From NCBI GenBank assembly GCA_030849805.1, contig JASANZ010002071.1, positions 1-41,959 of the forward strand: DNA of 41,959 nt, written 5' to 3'. The stretch comes from Sergeia podlipaevii. Its lineage: Eukaryota; Euglenozoa; Kinetoplastea; Trypanosomatida; Trypanosomatidae. Position numbers and translations under genes: made by a program. The notes under the pieces are model-generated. The model had not been told where the DNA came from and made no database searches. It saw nothing but the letters and a program-made list of their open reading frames with translations. Positions 27,368 through 37,590 of the stretch are shown piece by piece (position 1 is the first letter of the stretch; each line of letters opens with the position of its first letter).

Positions 27368-29335
27368 ATGTGCGGTATTTTTGGCTATGCGAACCACAAG
27401 CGTCCTCGCCCACTGCGCGAGGTGGTGAACATTGTCCTCAAGGGTCTTCAGGCTATCGAGTACCGTGGATACGACAGTGCTGGCATGTGCATCGACAGCA
27501 AGGACCCCGCAAAGCCCCACGTCGTGCGTAACGTAGGTAACATCAACGCACTCCGGAGCAAGATCTTCTCCCCCGAGATGGCCTCTGTCATCGACATGGA
27601 CGCTATTGTCGATGACCACATTGCGATTGCGCACACACGCTGGGCCACTCACGGCGAAGTATCTCTGCGTAACTGCCATCCGCACCAAAGCAACAACGGG
27701 GAGTTTACCGTGGTGCACAATGGTATGATGAGCAACTACATGACGGTGAAGCAGTTTCTTACTGCCGAGGGCTTTACGTTCACCAGCGAGACCGATACAG
27801 AGGTGATCTGTGTCCTTGCCGAGTATCTGTACGCTAAGGAGAATGTGAAGACCTTTGTCGACCTTGCCGTTCGTCTCTCTCATATGGTGGAGGGTGCCTA
27901 CGCGCTTCTGATCAAGTCTGTGCACTTCCCTGGTGAGGTCATTGCGTGCCGCAAGGGTTCTCCCCTCGTCATTGGTGTTCGCCAAGAAGATGGAAACGGT
28001 GCAGTCAAGAAGTGCAACACGTACGAGGCGCTCGATGGCTCCGAACCAACTGAAGTGTACTTTGCGTCTGATAGCAACTCCTTCGCCGAACACACGCCCA
28101 ATGCCATTTTTCTTGAGGACGACGACATTGTGCATCTTGGTAAGGATGGTATCAAGTTTCTCAACGCGAAGCAAATGGATCAGCAGCGTCTCTCGCGTGA
28201 GGTGAAGCATCTCAACGTCACCCTGGAGTCCCTCTCCAAGGGCAAGTACGAGCACTACATGCTCAAGGAGATTTACGATCAGATCGAAACTGTGGTCAGC
28301 TCCATGCGCGATCGTATAAACTACGCTACTGCTGAGGTGAGTTTCGGCGGCTTCCGCCCGCAAGACATTCACAGTATTCTTTGCTCCCGCCGTCTTGTAT
28401 TCATCTCGTGTGGTACTTCGCTAAACAGCTGCATCGCGGTACGCCCCCTATTTGAGGAGCTCCTCCCATTGCCTGTCGTGGCCGAGAATGCCTCTGACTT
28501 CCTTGACCGCAGCCCCCACGTGCACCGCGACGATACTTGCATTTTTGTTTCTCAGTCTGGTGAAACCGCCGATACGCTCATGGCACTCAAGTACTGCCGT
28601 GAGAGTGGTGCGCTCTGCGTTGGCATCACCAACGTGGTGGGTTCCAGCATCAGCCGTCAGACCGACTTTGGCACTCACATAAATGCAGGTGTTGAAGTTG
28701 GCGTGGCCTCGACGAAGGCATACACGTCCCAGGTGGTGGTGCTAACCCTTGTGGCGCTGCTCCTCAGCAGGGACTCGGTATCTGCGCAGCCGCGTCGCCT
28801 TGAGGTTGCGGCGGCACTCGCCACGCTTTCTGAGACTGTCTCTGAGACCCTGCGTCTTACTAGTATTCCTATTGAAAAGCTTGCCCGCGAACTGAAGGAG
28901 TGCCGCTCCATCATCGTCATGGGTCGCGGCTACGACTACGCCACATGCCTTGAGGCGGCACTGAAGATCAAGGAGATGTCGTATGTTCACACTGAAGGCA
29001 TGAACTCTGGCGAGCTCAAGCACGGCCCTATGGCACTTGTGGACGAGAATATGACTGTGATTGCGCTCTGTTCGCATGACAAGCACTTCTCCAAGGCGAA
29101 GGCGGCGGTCCAGCAGGTGAACGCTCGCAAGGGTCGTGTCATTGTGTTCACCACCCAGGAAGATGCTGAACTTTCCAACTCTTCTCGACAAGTTGTGTAC
29201 GTGCCAAAGACAGTGGATTGCCTGCAGTGCCTTGTGAATGCGATCCCCTTCCAGCTTCTCGCGTACTACATGGCGTTGTTCCGCGGCAACAATGTCGACT
29301 GCCCTAGGAACTTGGCGAAGAGCGTTACCGTGTAG
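27368..29335 (+). CDS. Glutamine-fructose-6-phosphate aminotransferase (isomerizing)
   Basis: Makes glucosamine-6-phosphate from fructose-6-phosphate and glutamine, the first committed step to UDP-GlcNAc, used for glycoprotein and GPI anchor synthesis. The start is fixed by MCGIFGY: Cys2 becomes the N-terminal nucleophile after Met removal, so the ten upstream in-frame codons are not used. The 655-aa protein has a class II glutamine amidotransferase domain (2 to about 290) with YRGYDSAG (32-39), HTRWATHG (89-96), HNG (117-119) and ETDTE (141-145). Two SIS sugar-isomerase domains follow: about 335-465 with FISCGTS and SQSGET (395-400), and about 506-640 with HTEGMNSGELKHGP (541-554). The tail CPRNLAKSVTV carries the active-site lysine K651. 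It lacks the terminal Glu that I remember from most homologues. No glycosomal PTS1 tail is present. Codon use is the most biased of the window, as in a well-expressed gene. Confidence 0.97.
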   Translation: MCGIFGYANHKRPRPLREVVNIVLKGLQAIEYRGYDSAGMCIDSKDPAKPHVVRNVGNINALRSKIFSPEMASVIDMDAIVDDHIAIAHTRWATHGEVSLRNCHPHQSNNGEFTVVHNGMMSNYMTVKQFLTAEGFTFTSETDTEVICVLAEYLYAKENVKTFVDLAVRLSHMVEGAYALLIKSVHFPGEVIACRKGSPLVIGVRQEDGNGAVKKCNTYEALDGSEPTEVYFASDSNSFAEHTPNAIFLEDDDIVHLGKDGIKFLNAKQMDQQRLSREVKHLNVTLESLSKGKYEHYMLKEIYDQIETVVSSMRDRINYATAEVSFGGFRPQDIHSILCSRRLVFISCGTSLNSCIAVRPLFEELLPLPVVAENASDFLDRSPHVHRDDTCIFVSQSGETADTLMALKYCRESGALCVGITNVVGSSISRQTDFGTHINAGVEVGVASTKAYTSQVVVLTLVALLLSRDSVSAQPRRLEVAAALATLSETVSETLRLTSIPIEKLARELKECRSIIVMGRGYDYATCLEAALKIKEMSYVHTEGMNSGELKHGPMALVDENMTVIALCSHDKHFSKAKAAVQQVNARKGRVIVFTTQEDAELSNSSRQVVYVPKTVDCLQCLVNAIPFQLLAYYMALFRGNNVDCPRNLAKSVTV

Positions 29336-31053
29336 GGTAGCGCAAGGTCAAGGTAGGATTAGAATCTGAGAGAGAGAGAGAGACAAGGAGAAAGATTTAA
29401 TGGAAAATAAATAAATGAAAACGGACAAGTACTGATAAAGCAGGTGCCAAGCGATCGTAGCAACATGAAGGCGATGTTAAAGATGAGAGCAGAGAATTTT
29501 TCTCGAACGAAAAATCAAATGCAACATTTTTTATTTTTTTTTTAAGAACAAAGAAAATGAAAACGGTTGCAGGCTGGGTACGATTTACTCCAGGGTGGAT
29601 GTCAGAGAGTTTCGCAATTATAAATGCTTTTCTTTTCTTTCATGTATTTCTAAAATTCGTATTAAAGATGCTCGGAACGCTAGAATGTTTTTTTTAAATT
29701 CTTTGTATACTCGCGAGCAGGCCGACAGAAAGAAGAAAAATAAAGGGGAAAATATACCTGTTAAAAAAAAATGAAAACGTTTTGATTCTTTTGTTTTTTT
29801 TTTGTCTTTGAAAGGTGAGCGTGTGTATGTATTTGTATACGTTGCAAAATGCAGGCACTGCTTTTTCAGCTTGATTTTTTTTTGTTACTTTTTGTTGATC
29901 CAAGTCTTTATAGACTTTTATTGTGTGTGTGCGTGTATGTGTGTACACGGAAAAGTTGTATTCACTTTCTATCACGCCATGTACTCACATGGAGTGGATA
30001 ACGCATACATTTTTTTTTTGTTTTTGACTCGTTAAAACAATGAGCCATGTAGATAGTTAGATATGTAATATCAAGTGTGACCCACTTTGATGTTTATATG
30101 TACTCTGACGATCAGTAATTGAGACTGTTTTTTTTTTCTGTTTTGTTTTTCTATCCCTCTATTTTATTTATTTGAGGTCAGATAGATTTGATGGAGAGAG
30201 AAAGAAAGAAGAAAAAAAAAATGGCAAAAGAAGGAGGGGGGGAATACCGCAAAAATGGCTCATCTGTGAGTCTGAACATGCGCAACTTACACTAAACGAC
30301 GAAGAAAACAGCGATAAAGAAAAAAAAAATGTAAAAGGCGTGGAGGAAGGAGAGAGGAGGAAGATGATGAAATTGCATTCTATGACGGAGTCCATAAGTA
30401 CGGTATTTTTTAAAAATCTTTTTTTTTTCAATAACAAGAAAAGAAATTTGGACAAACGGTTAGAATGCGTACTTTCCTTTCATTTTGCTTCCCCCTTATA
30501 TAACTTCTGCGCGTACTGTACGGAACCCTATTAAAAAGAATATATATTAACTTTTGGGCTGATATCCTTGATTCAAGTCATGCTTGTTTTTGACTTTAAA
30601 AAGCAGAATTCGTCTTCTGGGGATAACTTATCAAAGGAGAAGCATAGTTTTTTTCTTCCGCAATTGAAACACGTGTACCAGGTGGTGCTTCTCTTCACAT
30701 TTTCCCAACGACATTTCTGCATCTTGCATATTTACGTTGTATCTTTGCACTTTTTTTTTTTTTTGAAAAACATGTCTACATATAGTACTGTGAATAATAT
30801 ATTTCTCTTGTTGGTCTCTATATCCTTTCTTTTATTTTTTTTTAGTCAATTTTTTTTTTTGAAAGATTGCATATTGCATCACAGCATAACAAATATACTG
30901 ATTTTTTTTTCTAGTGTCTCTTGTATTGTTTGTGTACGTGTAGCTTAGTGTATACGTGTTTTCTGCCAGGATATACGCACACGCACAAGTACACGCATCA
31001 TTTTTTTTTTTTCCAACTTATCGTATACATATTGAAAGTAGCGACAGTTAGCA
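29336..31053. other. Long intergenic region with purine-rich and T-rich segments
   Basis: About 1.7 kb. A (GA)n tract at 29368-29382 follows the stop. Purine-rich + strand sequence lies at 30185-30245 and 30298-30370, and T tracts ending in GAAA(A/G) lie at 30751-30770 and 30850-30865. A 120-codon frame at 30172-30534 is Lys/Glu-rich because of the purine repeats, has no ATG at its opening, and I do not call it. No RNA gene was recognised. Confidence 0.55.
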
Positions 31054-31095
31054 TCTTCTTCTCTTCTTCTTTCTCTCTTTTTTTTTTTTTTAAAG
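31054..31095 (+). promoter_or_regulatory. Candidate spliced-leader acceptor for Mob1
   Basis: About 37 nt of pure C/T sequence ending in T14 (31078-31091) is followed by AAAG, with the AG at 31094-31095, 18 nt before ATG 31114. The tract is excellent, though the base before AG is A rather than a pyrimidine. Confidence 0.6.
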
Positions 31096-31113
31096 AAAAA
31101 AAAAGGGGAAGCG

Positions 31114-31794
31114 ATGAAGTTTCTTGGCAGCAAGTTGTTTGAGTCGGACAAGACGTATCGTCCAAAGAAGAAGCACAAGGAGGGAACGGAGCGGTATAAT
31201 CTGCACAAGTTTGCCAAGTCGCTGGTGCGATCTGGCGATCTCTCGAAGGCCGTACAGCTGCCTCCTGGTGCAGATCTCAACCATTGGCTCTCCATGCAAA
31301 CCATCGATTTTTACAACATCACCAATGTGTGCTACGGTTCTCTGACGGAGTTCTGTACGGATGCTAGCTGCCCACTCATGTCCTCCGGGCCTCGCTTTGA
31401 ATATCAGTGGCGCGACCCACCGGATTACCCAAAGGCGACCAAGGTGAGTGCGCCAGAGTATGTGCGCTTGCTGATGGAGTGGATTGAGCGACAGATAAAC
31501 GACGAGCGCTTGTTCCCTTCAGAAGATCGCAATCCGTACCCGCCCGACTTTTACGATCGTGTTCGCAACATATTCCGTCGTCTGTTTAGGGTATATTCTC
31601 ACATTTACTACTCGCACTTCGCGAAGATACGCGAGTTGCACGAGGAGTCTCATCTCAACACGGCTTTCAAGCATTTCATGTACTTTGTGTGGGAGTTTGA
31701 CTTGATACCACGTGAAGAGCTTTCTCCCCTATATGAGCTGCTTATCAACCTTATGGGTCAGAGAGCAAAGGAGAAGCTTGATGTGGGCGGCTAA
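31114..31794 (+). CDS. Mob1-family kinase activator
   Basis: Small adaptor (226 aa) that binds and activates NDR/LATS-type kinases and acts in cytokinesis and mitotic exit. In trypanosomes Mob1 is tied to cytokinesis. It has the full family length. The zinc-binding residues fit: C81 and C86 in CTDASC, H163 and H168 in HIYYSH. Other family landmarks are LPPGADLNHWLSMQTIDFYN (49-68), YQWRDPPDYPKATKVSAPEY (97-116), and the ending LNTAFKHFMYFVWEFDLI (181-198). The N-terminal KKKHKEGTERYNLHKF resembles the Mob1 N-terminal segment that in other eukaryotes is regulated by Hippo/MST phosphorylation. It is a single exon with no oddities. Confidence 0.97.
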   Translation: MKFLGSKLFESDKTYRPKKKHKEGTERYNLHKFAKSLVRSGDLSKAVQLPPGADLNHWLSMQTIDFYNITNVCYGSLTEFCTDASCPLMSSGPRFEYQWRDPPDYPKATKVSAPEYVRLLMEWIERQINDERLFPSEDRNPYPPDFYDRVRNIFRRLFRVYSHIYYSHFAKIRELHEESHLNTAFKHFMYFVWEFDLIPREELSPLYELLINLMGQRAKEKLDVGG

Positions 31795-33787
31795 AGTAGG
31801 GAAAAAAAAAAGAAAAAATAGTTTAAATTGTTTAGGACCACTGTATTGCTATTACTTTTTTTTTTGCTGTGTGTGTGCATGTTCTTTTGCTACTTTGTAT
31901 ATATATATATAATAGAACTTAATCAAAAAAATAATGCTTTAGAGTGCTTGGCCGTATCATCTGCAGTTTTGTCTTGCTTTTCTATCCAAACGTTTAAAAA
32001 ACTTTTTGTTAATTGTTGTGTGTTTTTTTTCTCAAAACAGACAATAATATATATATATATACAATGATGAACATTCAAGCAACTGGGGTTGGGAGAGAGA
32101 GTAGGAAAATGGCGTTGGGGAGCTAGCGCATTCATTTATTTTTGTTTTGAATAAATGTCCTCGCAACTGATACTATGTCTTGCGTTATCCATATGCATAT
32201 TGAAGACTGTGTACTTGCTGGTTTCATTATAAAAAAATAAAAGCAATTACGTAGGTATCTTTTTTTTATGGTGTGGGGGTTAAACGAAGGGATATATATA
32301 TATGCGATGCTTTTTTTTTTTCAAATGTTGCTTTTTGCATGAAGACTACAAAACAAAATAAAATGCAGATATTTATTGATGAAGCCAAGAGAGATGGGAA
32401 AGAGAGGATAAATGCAAGCATGAAAAAAAATATTTATAGAGGATATGCCTGGATAAGTGTGAAACATATGCTATATTGCCATAAAACGGAAAGGAGAAAA
32501 AAAGGGTAGAAATATATTAGGCAATTTCATTCATCGATATATGTTTATTTGCATACTTTTATATTATCTTCGCATTTTTTTTTTCTCATCAAAAAATAAT
32601 TATATATATATTAGTTCAACTCTGTTTCTATTATTACTATTACTCTTCTCTTCTCGTGTGCGACCCTAGGCACGCTTACTGAATCATATTGGGCAAGGGT
32701 GTGCTAAAGGGAAGAGCGACGATACTTTTTTTTTGTTCTTTCTTTCCTTGTCTCAAAGTAGAAAGGTGGGGGTCAGCGCATCCGTGTGTAGTGATAAGCT
32801 GTCTATTCCATTGAACTCAACCCAATGCTCCGTTTTTTTTTTCTTTTAATCTGTTCTAACAAAGTTTTGGAAGAAAGTGGATGGAAAATGAACGGTACAG
32901 AGGCGTATGTACTGACTTGTGTACTATCACGTGCTTTCTTTTTGTTGTTGTTGCTGTTGAGCTCTGCTATTTTTCTTCCTTATCCTTTTTTTTTTGTTGG
33001 CATATTTTATGTTTTTTTTTTGTGACTTATGTGGTTGAAAGTGGCATGCAGACAACTTTTTTTATGTTCTTTTTTTCATATTATCACTCTTCAAATTTGT
33101 TCGCTTTTTTGCATTTTTATGTTTCCTCAATATTTACATTTTTGTCTCGCCCTTTTTTTTTTTATGTTGTTGTTACAGGTTCTAGTATTATCATCATGGT
33201 GTATCTGATACGTTGGCCTTGGTTGTGGATATCTATCATCTATTTACTACTATTATGATCATTGGGATACACTTGTTTGTTGTGTTGGTATGCAGTCACT
33301 CTCTCTCTATCTCTCTATCTCTCTATCTCTCTCTCTTTTTGATTTGCAAAACGTGAAAACAAAAATGAATGAGAAATATTATGGTGGGGCTACATGATCG
33401 AAGATGGAGACAGAAGTGGGACGGAAAAGGAGAACATTGCTATATGTAGTAGTTTGCATTCTATTATTTTATCTTTAAAAAACTTCCTACTTTTTCTATT
33501 GTTTGTTCTTTCTTGGTTGGTTCTGCTACGGTACACAACCCGCTATGTAAGTCAATGCATTTACTTTCTTTTTCATAATTTTTTTTTTAACTAATTGTTC
33601 TTTTCTTTTAACTCTTGCTATTGACAGCATTACTAGTTTTATGGATTTGTTGACACAGAAAATTGGAAAGAAAATTGGAATATATTTAGTAAGCTTGAGA
33701 AAAAAATAGAGAATCTCTCACTGTGTCCACGTAGTCCCATAGAGGCAGTTCTCTGCATTATTAATAGTTGACGTTGTTTGAGTTTCA
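31795..33787. other. Long AT-rich intergenic region
   Basis: About 2 kb with T runs, short (TA)n blocks near 31899, 32048, 32291 and 32599, and a (CTCTCTAT)n block at 33299-33337. Frames of 66-125 codons are Phe/Leu-rich. A 78-codon Lys-rich frame at 32273-32509 has no family resemblance and no acceptor close by. A more balanced patch near 32640-32830 holds no clear ORF. Confidence 0.55.
33299..33337. repeat. (CTCTCTAT)n pyrimidine-rich microsatellite
   Basis: About 39 nt of CTCTCTAT-type units. It is nearly pure pyrimidine on the + strand, and it could serve as a polypyrimidine tract for splicing, though it lies 540 nt from the next start. Confidence 0.85.
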
Positions 33788-33802
33788 ATTTTTTTTCTTT
33801 AG
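33788..33802 (+). promoter_or_regulatory. Candidate spliced-leader acceptor for the NO VEIN-like gene
   Basis: AATTTTTTTTCTTTAG places an AG at 33801-33802 after a clean T/C tract. The 71-nt leader to ATG 33874 has no ATG. Confidence 0.6.
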
Positions 33803-33873
33803 TTTCACTATTGACCAAACTTGTCTCATTTTTTAAAATTTAAGCACAAGTAAACTACTAAAAGCTAGTCGGT

Positions 33874-36800
33874 ATGCAGACCAATGTCTCACCAGAGAAT
33901 ATTGAGCGATATGTGAAGGAGCTTCGCGCTACGTATCAACTGCATACTCACAAAGAACAAGCCCTGATTGGTGTGCTTACACTCGAAAGGCTGCTCACAC
34001 ATGTGTGGACGAATTTGTACGGCGCGGGGGATAAGAGTACAGTAGTCATGCCAGAACATCTTCCTTTCGCGCTGAAGGATGTACCGACATTGTTTGCTGT
34101 GGCGTCTTTACAAGCACGTATCTCCACCCTGGTCACGTGCGCTGTGGCGACGCGGCCAATCGTGACGATATGTGATCTTCAACAAGAAATATGCGTCGCA
34201 GAAGGCGTCTCCGACTATGCAGAGCTTGGCCTGGGCTTTAGCCTTCATTTTATGCCGCTTGTGCAGCAGTTTTTCAAGCTGACGCCGCGAGCCGAGGTGT
34301 ATCCGGTGTCTAGCAGGCAAGTCATCGATTTCCTTTTGCATAACGAGGAAGCTGGTCATCTTCTTGAGGGCAGCGGCGACACACGCGACGTGATCAATTT
34401 ATTTGCAAAGTACTACCGCCATCGCACTTGTGGATCCCGCGGCGCCAGAGTGAACAGTCGCGGTCTTGGCATTCACATCCAAAATTATTCCTTTTTTATG
34501 ACTATGTTGAGAGAGCAGAACGCTTGCGCTCGGCACGATGTGGATCAAGTATGCAGTGAGGCTCGCTTGCGCGTGCTGAGGAATCGCCAACTGTATCGCA
34601 AGACGATCACTGCTTTAGATGCTGCGATTGCAACCTCTGTGGAGGAGAGGACAGCGACAAGAAGCAGCAGCAGCATATATCCGTCCTCCACGGGTGGATT
34701 AAGTTTCGATGTTACCATGCCAGAAGAGGAGGCGCGCGGTACTAGTATACCGCTTTCTTTATGGAATAGAGAGGAGACTGGGAGGGGGCTGTGTCTTGCT
34801 GTGACGCTGGGCAGTAGTGGACATGGTGGTGGTGGTGGACAGCAAGATGTGGATAGGGTAAGTACTTCCTGCGCAACACAGCAGGCAGTAAGCTGCAACC
34901 AGCAGACAACGCACGGTAGCGTATCCTTCCCACCCGTCTCTGAAGCCAGCCCCACAGCACATGCTCGGCGCCGCCGTGGCGGTGTGATTCGCGATAAGCC
35001 CGAGGCAGCCATTACCGTATCAGCGACAGAAATAGGCCCCTCTCCTTCCACAGTTTTGATCCCCTCTCTGGCGTTTAGTATGGAGACTCCCACATGCATC
35101 CACACCGAAGCATCAACGCCTGCACGCGATAATGGCGAAGCATCTACCGCTGCTGTTGCTGCAGCAGAACCATCACATGTGGAACTGCTGCTACAGGCCT
35201 GCAGATCGTCTGAGGGCGGCGTCGATGACGTGGTTGACCTGCTTGTCTCCACTCCACTGGGAACGGTCCTTTATCAGAAACAACTACATGACATATTTAT
35301 TCATCTCGCTCAACTCAGTAGTGCTGATGTGACTGCCAGGGACCATCTCAAGGCATGCAGTGCTACACCGATGATCCCGCTTGTTGCTCCTGTTTCATCT
35401 TACTTGCATTCTATTACGAGTGGTGACGCGTGCGCTATGGAGGTAGTTGACATGGTGAGCCCTGAGGAAGTGTGTTGGGAGCCTCTTCGTGGCCCCGGCA
35501 TTGATGCTGAATGTAACCGACTGTTTTCACGCTCGGTGAAGGACATCTACAACGGTCCAGGTCTTGAGGATCTACTGTGTAGTGTACTTGGTGTACCGCG
35601 CAACCCTACTGTGCGCTGCTGGCTCTCCTCTTGCGACCTCAACCGCCGTCGCTACACCTCTCCGAGTGAACTGAATGACGTGTTTAGTGAGCGCTTTCTT
35701 AGAATCATGGAACACTGCATTATTGCTGAATACACGTATCACCTTGCAGAGGTGGAAGGACTCACGAATGGGAGTGGCACTCGTCATGCTGGCGAAGGTG
35801 GCGAGGAGGCGCTGAGGAGGGTATTGAGCGCCTTGCCGGAGAAGCAAGTAGCAGCGGTGTTACCTGTTTTCCCCCTTCGTCACTCGTGGCGCCGAGGTGC
35901 CGATGGACTTTTTTTTGGTGGCCCGCATTTCTTTCTTGGTTGCTCGTCTGGCTTGCGATTCCGGCGTGTTGCAGCGGTGTGGTGCACCGGTGCGCAGCAG
36001 AGGACACAAGTCGACGCGCTCAGCTTCAGCGAAGAACCCCATTTTGTGGTCCAAGCGGTGCTGAACCACCTAGGGGTGCGCTCTCTCGACGCATCGGTGC
36101 GAAAGACCGTGTCGTTTGGCACTTCCTCTATTGCGGACGCGCTCAGTACTGAGATGGCTGCAGATGTGCATCGTCGTGTCGCCGCAGTGGCCCCATACGC
36201 ACAGCACTTTGTGAAGGAGATGGACACGGAAGGTGCCTACGGTATGTTTAACGATACAGTTTTGAAGAGACTACGTACGTTGTGTGTGGTGATGCCGCGC
36301 GACACTAAACTGCGTGAGGAGTTGCGCTACATGGGCAACACGTATTTACTGGAGCAAACATTACGACTGCTCTACGTGCCCCAACATAACACTTTGTATG
36401 GCGAGCAAGGCGAGTGCTCCCCAGCAGTGCTGAGCGATGCGGTGGTGCCCCTCTTCTTTCCACTGCCCACAACATCTGGGCCTCGTGCACGGCTGGATGA
36501 CTATCTCGTGCAGCTCTTCACCTCCGCCTCGCGCCTTCCCAGAGGGGCCAGCGTTGATGAGATGGATAGAGCGCTCCATGCGGATGGCTTTGCCCGCCAT
36601 AACGCCACCGAGGTCGACTTCACATGGCACGTCTCAGTCCCACCCTTTTGCCGATACTACGCGGTGTATCCACCTGGTACTGATGGCATGTCAATGCCGG
36701 CACCACCGTTGGTACCTGGTGGTGGTGATAGGACCCCTGGCAAGAGTACGCACTACCCAAGGGAAGCAGACGAGGCTGAAGCTGAGACGAGAGGCGCCTC

Positions 36801-37590
36801 CGCTGAGAACGTACGTGTTTCTGTGTCGCATCTCCTCGACCGTGTATCGCACGTGTCGCTCCCTCAATGGGATATCTCACTGTTCGATGAAGTTAATGAG
36901 AAGGCCCTGCAGCCGTCGCGTGGGGACGGTGCTGGTGAGCGTGGCAGTACTGCTGTTGGTCGTTCTTCCGTTCATGCAGGAGTCAATGCTAGTGTGGGAG
37001 GCGATGAGGAGGATGAAGAGGGTGAGGACGGCATTGTGCAGTTCTACAGGTGTACAACGGCGCCACTGATGAAACGACGCCGTGAGGAAACTGCTAGTGG
37101 CTCGCAAGGAAGCGGTGGCCTCTACTTGCCAAAGGCGGTTGGCGTCGCTGATGACACCGCCCCTTACGCAATCGCTGCAGAAAAGTTTGTATATGAGGAG
37201 TTGAGTGCGCAGTATGCCAGTGATCCTTCAGTCTCTGTGGTGTGGGTTAATGCCGAAGGAGAGCGTGGCACCCCGTATGATATTCTCGTCGTTCGCTATC
37301 CAAAGGCTCATGCAGGGTCTGCTGTGAGCCGGGTGCAGAGACCTGAAGTGCTATCTTATGTGGAGGTGAAGAGTACGACGAGCGACACGCGCAGAGCCTT
37401 TGAGATTTCTCTGCGAGAGTTTCTCTTCGCTGCTCGCTATGGACGAGCGTTTAAGGTGTATCGGGTCTTTGGGGCTTCTACAAGTGCAATGCGACGCATG
37501 AAGGTACAGGTATACGAAGACATTGTTACTCTGTGGCATACAGGGCGACTCACCATCACCGGAGACGTACGAGTCGTTCCATCGTTTTGA
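33874..37590 (+). CDS. Large protein with C-terminal NO VEIN/DUF3883 nuclease-like domain
   Basis: A 1238-aa protein. Residues about 1095-1238 match the DUF3883 (protein NO VEIN C-terminal) domain: AAEKFVYEEL, VVWVNAEGERGTPYDILVVR (around D1136), YVEVKSTTSD (E1164, K1166), FEISLREFLFAARYG and YRVFG. The D...E-x-K triad fits a PD-(D/E)XK nuclease-like fold, so nucleic-acid binding or cleavage is possible. Plant NO VEIN is a nuclear factor in vascular development. Residues 99-155 (CDLQQEICVAEGVSDYAELGLGF and on to VIDFLLHN) faintly recall the N-terminal part of NO VEIN proteins as I remember them. I see no HSP90-type ATPase motif and no helicase motif. Low-complexity stretches lie at about 265-395 and 955-1085. 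The middle 400-950 looks folded but is unrecognised. The biological role in a trypanosomatid is unknown. Confidence 0.88.
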   Translation: MQTNVSPENIERYVKELRATYQLHTHKEQALIGVLTLERLLTHVWTNLYGAGDKSTVVMPEHLPFALKDVPTLFAVASLQARISTLVTCAVATRPIVTICDLQQEICVAEGVSDYAELGLGFSLHFMPLVQQFFKLTPRAEVYPVSSRQVIDFLLHNEEAGHLLEGSGDTRDVINLFAKYYRHRTCGSRGARVNSRGLGIHIQNYSFFMTMLREQNACARHDVDQVCSEARLRVLRNRQLYRKTITALDAAIATSVEERTATRSSSSIYPSSTGGLSFDVTMPEEEARGTSIPLSLWNREETGRGLCLAVTLGSSGHGGGGGQQDVDRVSTSCATQQAVSCNQQTTHGSVSFPPVSEASPTAHARRRRGGVIRDKPEAAITVSATEIGPSPSTVLIPSLAFSMETPTCIHTEASTPARDNGEASTAAVAAAEPSHVELLLQACRSSEGGVDDVVDLLVSTPLGTVLYQKQLHDIFIHLAQLSSADVTARDHLKACSATPMIPLVAPVSSYLHSITSGDACAMEVVDMVSPEEVCWEPLRGPGIDAECNRLFSRSVKDIYNGPGLEDLLCSVLGVPRNPTVRCWLSSCDLNRRRYTSPSELNDVFSERFLRIMEHCIIAEYTYHLAEVEGLTNGSGTRHAGEGGEEALRRVLSALPEKQVAAVLPVFPLRHSWRRGADGLFFGGPHFFLGCSSGLRFRRVAAVWCTGAQQRTQVDALSFSEEPHFVVQAVLNHLGVRSLDASVRKTVSFGTSSIADALSTEMAADVHRRVAAVAPYAQHFVKEMDTEGAYGMFNDTVLKRLRTLCVVMPRDTKLREELRYMGNTYLLEQTLRLLYVPQHNTLYGEQGECSPAVLSDAVVPLFFPLPTTSGPRARLDDYLVQLFTSASRLPRGASVDEMDRALHADGFARHNATEVDFTWHVSVPPFCRYYAVYPPGTDGMSMPAPPLVPGGGDRTPGKSTHYPREADEAEAETRGASAENVRVSVSHLLDRVSHVSLPQWDISLFDEVNEKALQPSRGDGAGERGSTAVGRSSVHAGVNASVGGDEEDEEGEDGIVQFYRCTTAPLMKRRREETASGSQGSGGLYLPKAVGVADDTAPYAIAAEKFVYEELSAQYASDPSVSVVWVNAEGERGTPYDILVVRYPKAHAGSAVSRVQRPEVLSYVEVKSTTSDTRRAFEISLREFLFAARYGRAFKVYRVFGASTSAMRRMKVQVYEDIVTLWHTGRLTITGDVRVVPSF

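Noticed and set aside
27353..28372. A 339-codon open frame on the minus strand
   Set aside because: Antisense shadow of the highly conserved aminotransferase gene; no domain match.
30172..30534. A 120-codon Lys/Glu-rich frame
   Set aside because: It opens with TTG rather than ATG, its composition comes from purine repeats, and no acceptor is nearby.
33299..33337. A CRISPR-like or satellite array
   Set aside because: Units are 8 nt with no spacers, so it is a simple microsatellite.
34545..35252. A 235-codon Ser/Cys-rich open frame on the minus strand
   Set aside because: Shadow of the low-complexity part of the NO VEIN-like gene.
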